This document shows, piece by piece, positions 60,920-64,000 of a stretch of DNA of 64,000 nt. Origin of the DNA: BD2-11 sp965221785. Lineage in GTDB: Bacteria > Gemmatimonadota > Gemmatimonadetes > Longimicrobiales > Gaopeijiaceae. Both the position numbers and the translations under genes were made by a program. The notes below the pieces were generated by a model. The model ran no database searches. It saw nothing but the letters and a program-made list of their open reading frames with translations, and was not told where the DNA came from. Each line of letters begins with the position of its first letter. The stretch's first letter is position 1. Where the stretch lies: contig CBDCSR010000002.1 of NCBI GenBank assembly GCA_965221785.1, positions 1,284,132-1,348,131 of the forward strand. Direction: 5' to 3'.

Positions 60920-63900
60920 TCGCGGATCACCCGCACCACCTTGCCGTTCTCGTCCACCACGATCACCGGGAGCTTCAAGATGGCGTCCGTCAGTTCGAAC
61001 ACGTCCCCATCCGGCCCGGTCGGCGCGGCGTCGCGCCCCACGTCACCCGTCCCCGGCAATCTGTACTCGTCGGCCTTGGTCAAGTCCACCACATGGCCTA
61101 TGTCCGCAAGCGCCTGAAGCGTGATCGCGCTGATGACGTCTGCGTTCGAAGACATGATTTCCTCGCCGAAGACGCTGCGCCGCCAATGGACGCCGTACTC
61201 GTTCAGCGGGATCTTCGGCCCATCGTACGCCGAGCCCCCTGCCGCGTCGAACGCCTCGATCGCCAGCGGGCCTGTGAAGTAGAACTCCCGCGGCGACCCG
61301 ATCTCCTCTTTGAACTCTCCACTCGACGCGAACAGCCCTAGAACGTGCCCCATCTCGTGCTGCGCCACCTTGTGGAAGGTGCTCAGATGCCATTGTGGGG
61401 CGAGGGTGCTGTAGCTGGCGCCACCGTAGAAGGCCAGCCTGGACCCTTCGCGCACGCCAAGCTTCCAAGCGTGGGTGATCGAATACTTGGGTGCCCACAC
61501 CGAATGCACCACCAGATCGTCGACAACGCCAGCCAAGCGGGGGCCGTGCTCCCCAAGTGCATTGATGTATCCGTCGATCGGTACGTCCGGGAGGTCGCCG
61601 ACCACCACCTCCTCCCATCGGTCGGCCGCCCTCCGCATCGCCGCTTTCTGTTCGTCGGTGAACCCTGGATCGAAGATCAGGTTGATGTTGAATCGGTTCG
61701 GGTCATTGGCGGGCGCCACCTGCACCTGCACAAGCTGCCGGGCCGCCAAGTCCGAGGGATCGACCGCCGCCACCACGAGCGCCGCGTCGCCCTCGCCCAT
61801 CGGTTCCATCCAGAGCATCCCGCCCTCGATGCGTCCCTCCACCACCCCGCCGTCGCTCGACTCGACCGCGTAGGCCAGCGAGTCGCCGTCGGGATCGGAG
61901 AAGTAGGGTTCCAGCGGCAGCGGCTCGGGCGCGCCGCCGGCTTGAAGCCAATACGACGGCACCGCCTGACGGTACACCGGCGAGCGGTTGTCGGATTCGG
62001 CGAACAGAACCATCTGCCCGCCCGGCACCACCTCGATGCCCTCGTAGTGCGGCGGCAGCCCAGGCGGCTGGCCGAAGCTGACGTGCACGGGTCCCCGACC
62101 GCCGGAAGGCGGTCCGACCACCAGCGGCGCGCTCGCCGTGTCGCCCGTCGCCACCTCGAACCAACTCTCGGATGCCGCGCCGCCCTGCACCGCAACTGGT
62201 ATGCGGAAACCGAAAGGTGCCCCGTCCGGAACCCGCATCACAACCCGCGCCGGACCCGGCGCCAGCGCTTCGACCGCGTCCGTGCGCACGAACTCCACCG
62301 AGATCGGAAAGGGCGCGCCGGGGTTATTCCTGCCAACGAACTGCTCCAACCGATCCATTCCCGCGAACACCCCGGGCGGCAAGGCTTCGAGATGGTTGCT
62401 TCCCACGTCCAAGTACTCCAGCCTCCGCAGCGCATCGAAAACACCCGGCCTGAGCCGGGACAGGTAGAGGCCGGCAATGTTCAGCTCCCTCAGGGCACCC
62501 AACCGGTCGAACACGCCAGACGGCAAATCGAACAGCGGATTGGGTGAAAGATTCAGGACCTCCAGCCGCTCCAGATCGTCGAACACGCCGGGCCGCAAAG
62601 GGGACAGTTGGGTACCGCTCAGATTCAGGCTCCGCAGTTGCGACAGGCCGTCGAAGATGCCCGGCGGCAGCTCGCCCAGCTTGTTGTGACCGACCCACGC
62701 GTCCAGCCTCAGGTGTCGCAGGTTCGCCAAGCCCGCGAAGATCCCCGGCGGAAGACCGGACAGGCGGTTCCGATGCAGGGAAAGAATCTCCAGCGCCTCC
62801 AGACCGGCGAACATCTCCGCCGACAACGCCGTCAGTTCGTTCTCGCCAAGTTCCAACTCGCGCAACTGCGTCGTGCCCGCGAACATCCCCGGTGGCAGCT
62901 CCGTCAGTTGGTTGCTGGTCAAATCCACGCGGTACAGTTGCGGAAGTTCCGCGAAGATCCCCCGTGGCAGCGCGGTCAGCCGATTGTAGTTCAGATGTAG
63001 ACTCCTCAGGTTCCCGAGACCCGCGAAGATACCGGGCGGCAACGCCTTCAGTTGATTGAAGGTCAGCCACACCGACTTCAGGTTCGCGGGACCCTCGAAG
63101 ATATCGGGTGGTAGCGCCGTCAGTTGGTTTCGATCCAAGCGGAGCACCTCAGTACTCGACAAGCCCGCGAAGTCGCCGCTCCTCAGGCTCGCAATGCCGC
63201 GGCTGCCCAGGTCGAGATTGCCGATCGCCGCAAGGTGTTCCTCCGTCACCCCGGCGCAGTCCGCCGTCCCTGCACGCCTCACCAACTCCTCGGCCACCTC
63301 CAGCGTCCGCGCACAAACGCCTTCGTCCGGCAGCGCCAGCGCGGTGATCTCCGCTTGCGCACCCCCGGCCACCGACGCGACCAGCGTCTGAGAGCCCAGC
63401 ACCCCACCCAGCGTCCACTCCGTCCAGGCCATCCCCGCGCTGTCGCTCGGCACTTCCGGCGGGCTCGCCGTGCCGCCGTGCGCCGATGCGTCGAACCGGA
63501 CGGTCGCCGACACCGACACCGGCGTGCCCCCCGCGTCCAGAAGCCGCACTCCGACCGGTCGCCGCAGCGGGACTCCGATGACCGCCCCCTGGCCGCCACC
63601 GACCGTCTCCAAGGACGCCGCCGCCTGCTCCACCCGAACGAACGCCTGATCCCAATCCCGGTCACGCTCCGCCAGCAATCCCGCCGTGCCGTTGCCGCGC
63701 GCCGTCACCACACCGTCCGCGTCCACTGCGAAGACCGTTGTGTCCCGGCTAGTCCACCGCACAGGATTCAGTCCCAACCCGCCACCCCGCACCGCGAACG
63801 CCAGCCGCTGCCCGATGTGCGTCAGAGTCACCGAGTCCGGCTCTATGTCGAGCGACGGCCCCGGCTCGACCACCGGATCCGAGTCGCAGGATCCGAGCGC

Positions 63901-63957
63901 CGCCAAGAATAGCGCGGCCGCCGCCACCGGCAGCCATCGCCTTACGGCTCCGTCCAT
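60916..63957 (-). CDS. LRR lipoprotein with leishmanolysin-like zinc protease domain
   Basis: A 1013-residue lipoprotein (lipobox LGSC, about C24). A BIg2-like domain (~30-110, SRDTTVFAVDADGVVTARGN) and a second Ig-like domain come first. About eleven or twelve 24-residue leucine-rich repeats follow (~265-520, consensus LPPGIFAGLxxLxxLxLxxN), then a cadherin-like part (~650-760). The C-terminal protease has HEMGHVLGLF (zinc site, about residue 865) and later HWRRSVFGEEIM, matching the third His and Met-turn of M8 (leishmanolysin-like) proteases. It probably binds and cuts proteins outside the cell. The ATG was chosen over an upstream TTG. It precedes the adhesin gene on the same strand. Confidence 0.85.
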   Translation of the reverse strand: MDGAVRRWLPVAAAALFLAALGSCDSDPVVEPGPSLDIEPDSVTLTHIGQRLAFAVRGGGLGLNPVRWTSRDTTVFAVDADGVVTARGNGTAGLLAERDRDWDQAFVRVEQAAASLETVGGGQGAVIGVPLRRPVGVRLLDAGGTPVSVSATVRFDASAHGGTASPPEVPSDSAGMAWTEWTLGGVLGSQTLVASVAGGAQAEITALALPDEGVCARTLEVAEELVRRAGTADCAGVTEEHLAAIGNLDLGSRGIASLRSGDFAGLSSTEVLRLDRNQLTALPPDIFEGPANLKSVWLTFNQLKALPPGIFAGLGNLRSLHLNYNRLTALPRGIFAELPQLYRVDLTSNQLTELPPGMFAGTTQLRELELGENELTALSAEMFAGLEALEILSLHRNRLSGLPPGIFAGLANLRHLRLDAWVGHNKLGELPPGIFDGLSQLRSLNLSGTQLSPLRPGVFDDLERLEVLNLSPNPLFDLPSGVFDRLGALRELNIAGLYLSRLRPGVFDALRRLEYLDVGSNHLEALPPGVFAGMDRLEQFVGRNNPGAPFPISVEFVRTDAVEALAPGPARVVMRVPDGAPFGFRIPVAVQGGAASESWFEVATGDTASAPLVVGPPSGGRGPVHVSFGQPPGLPPHYEGIEVVPGGQMVLFAESDNRSPVYRQAVPSYWLQAGGAPEPLPLEPYFSDPDGDSLAYAVESSDGGVVEGRIEGGMLWMEPMGEGDAALVVAAVDPSDLAARQLVQVQVAPANDPNRFNINLIFDPGFTDEQKAAMRRAADRWEEVVVGDLPDVPIDGYINALGEHGPRLAGVVDDLVVHSVWAPKYSITHAWKLGVREGSRLAFYGGASYSTLAPQWHLSTFHKVAQHEMGHVLGLFASSGEFKEEIGSPREFYFTGPLAIEAFDAAGGSAYDGPKIPLNEYGVHWRRSVFGEEIMSSNADVISAITLQALADIGHVVDLTKADEYRLPGTGDVGRDAAPTGPDGDVFELTDAILKLPVIVVDENGKVVRVIRD

Positions 63958-64000
63958 CAAGCACCCGGGCAAACCGGGAAACGGCTGCCTATCGCTCGGG

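Overview
The window is G+C-rich chromosomal DNA of a Gram-negative bacterium. Evidence for a double membrane includes many predicted lipoproteins (lipobox Cys), periplasmic multicopper oxidases, a Tat-type PhoD phosphatase and a giant protein ending in an autotransporter-like beta-barrel. The mix (secreted GH3 enzymes, 6-bladed propeller, DUF1499, secreted metalloproteases, LRR and cadherin-type proteins, very high G+C, frequent GTG/TTG starts) fits Gemmatimonadota best. That is inference: there is no rRNA in the window and I saw no tRNA.

Left part (0.2-9.2 kb): a cell-wall amino-sugar salvage locus. On the minus strand: a secreted GH3 N-acetylglucosaminidase (NagZ type), a GH3-serine hydrolase fusion that looks like NagZ joined to AmiE, a sodium:solute symporter and a BadF-type amino-sugar kinase. 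Divergent from them is an exo-muramidase of the NamZ (DUF1343) family. Together they would cut muropeptides outside the inner membrane, import the sugars and phosphorylate them. No MurQ etherase is present. Two 17-bp palindromes 31 bp apart lie at the left edge.

Middle (9.3-28 kb): housekeeping genes, mostly in translationally coupled minus-strand runs: M14 peptidase, sugar nucleotidyltransferase, DUF1499, dicarboxylate symporter, DUF445, two tiny membrane proteins, CutA, acyl-CoA ligase, OsmC, TPR, a zinc-ribbon protein, SDR, QueD, aspartate-semialdehyde dehydrogenase, a matrixin-like protease, Nfo, cysteine-poor S14 and bL31B, and a HIT protein.

28-39.3 kb: a periplasmic redox region. A minus-strand operon encodes a secreted beta-propeller, a small secreted protein, a multicopper oxidase and a c-type cytochrome. 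Further right, divergent from PhoD, lies a second multicopper oxidase in which the small protein is fused to the oxidase. A lipoprotein amidohydrolase, preceded by a 22-bp tandem repeat, and a PLP aminotransferase follow.

39.9-49.3 kb: an accessory island that cuts an acyltransferase gene. It is flanked by diverged 140-bp direct repeats and carries a type III-like restriction operon (Res, a PIN-domain nuclease, Mod), HicB-HicA plus a zinc-ribbon/HTH protein, and mobilization genes (MobC, relaxase). No integrase is visible. The mod gene contains a perfect 26-bp inverted repeat with a 5-nt spacer.

49.4-64 kb: two very large secreted proteins, a 3767-residue Calx-beta/cadherin/FN3 autotransporter-like adhesin and an LRR lipoprotein with a leishmanolysin-like zinc protease domain. 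They are probably also accessory, because the remainder of the broken acyltransferase gene is not in the window.
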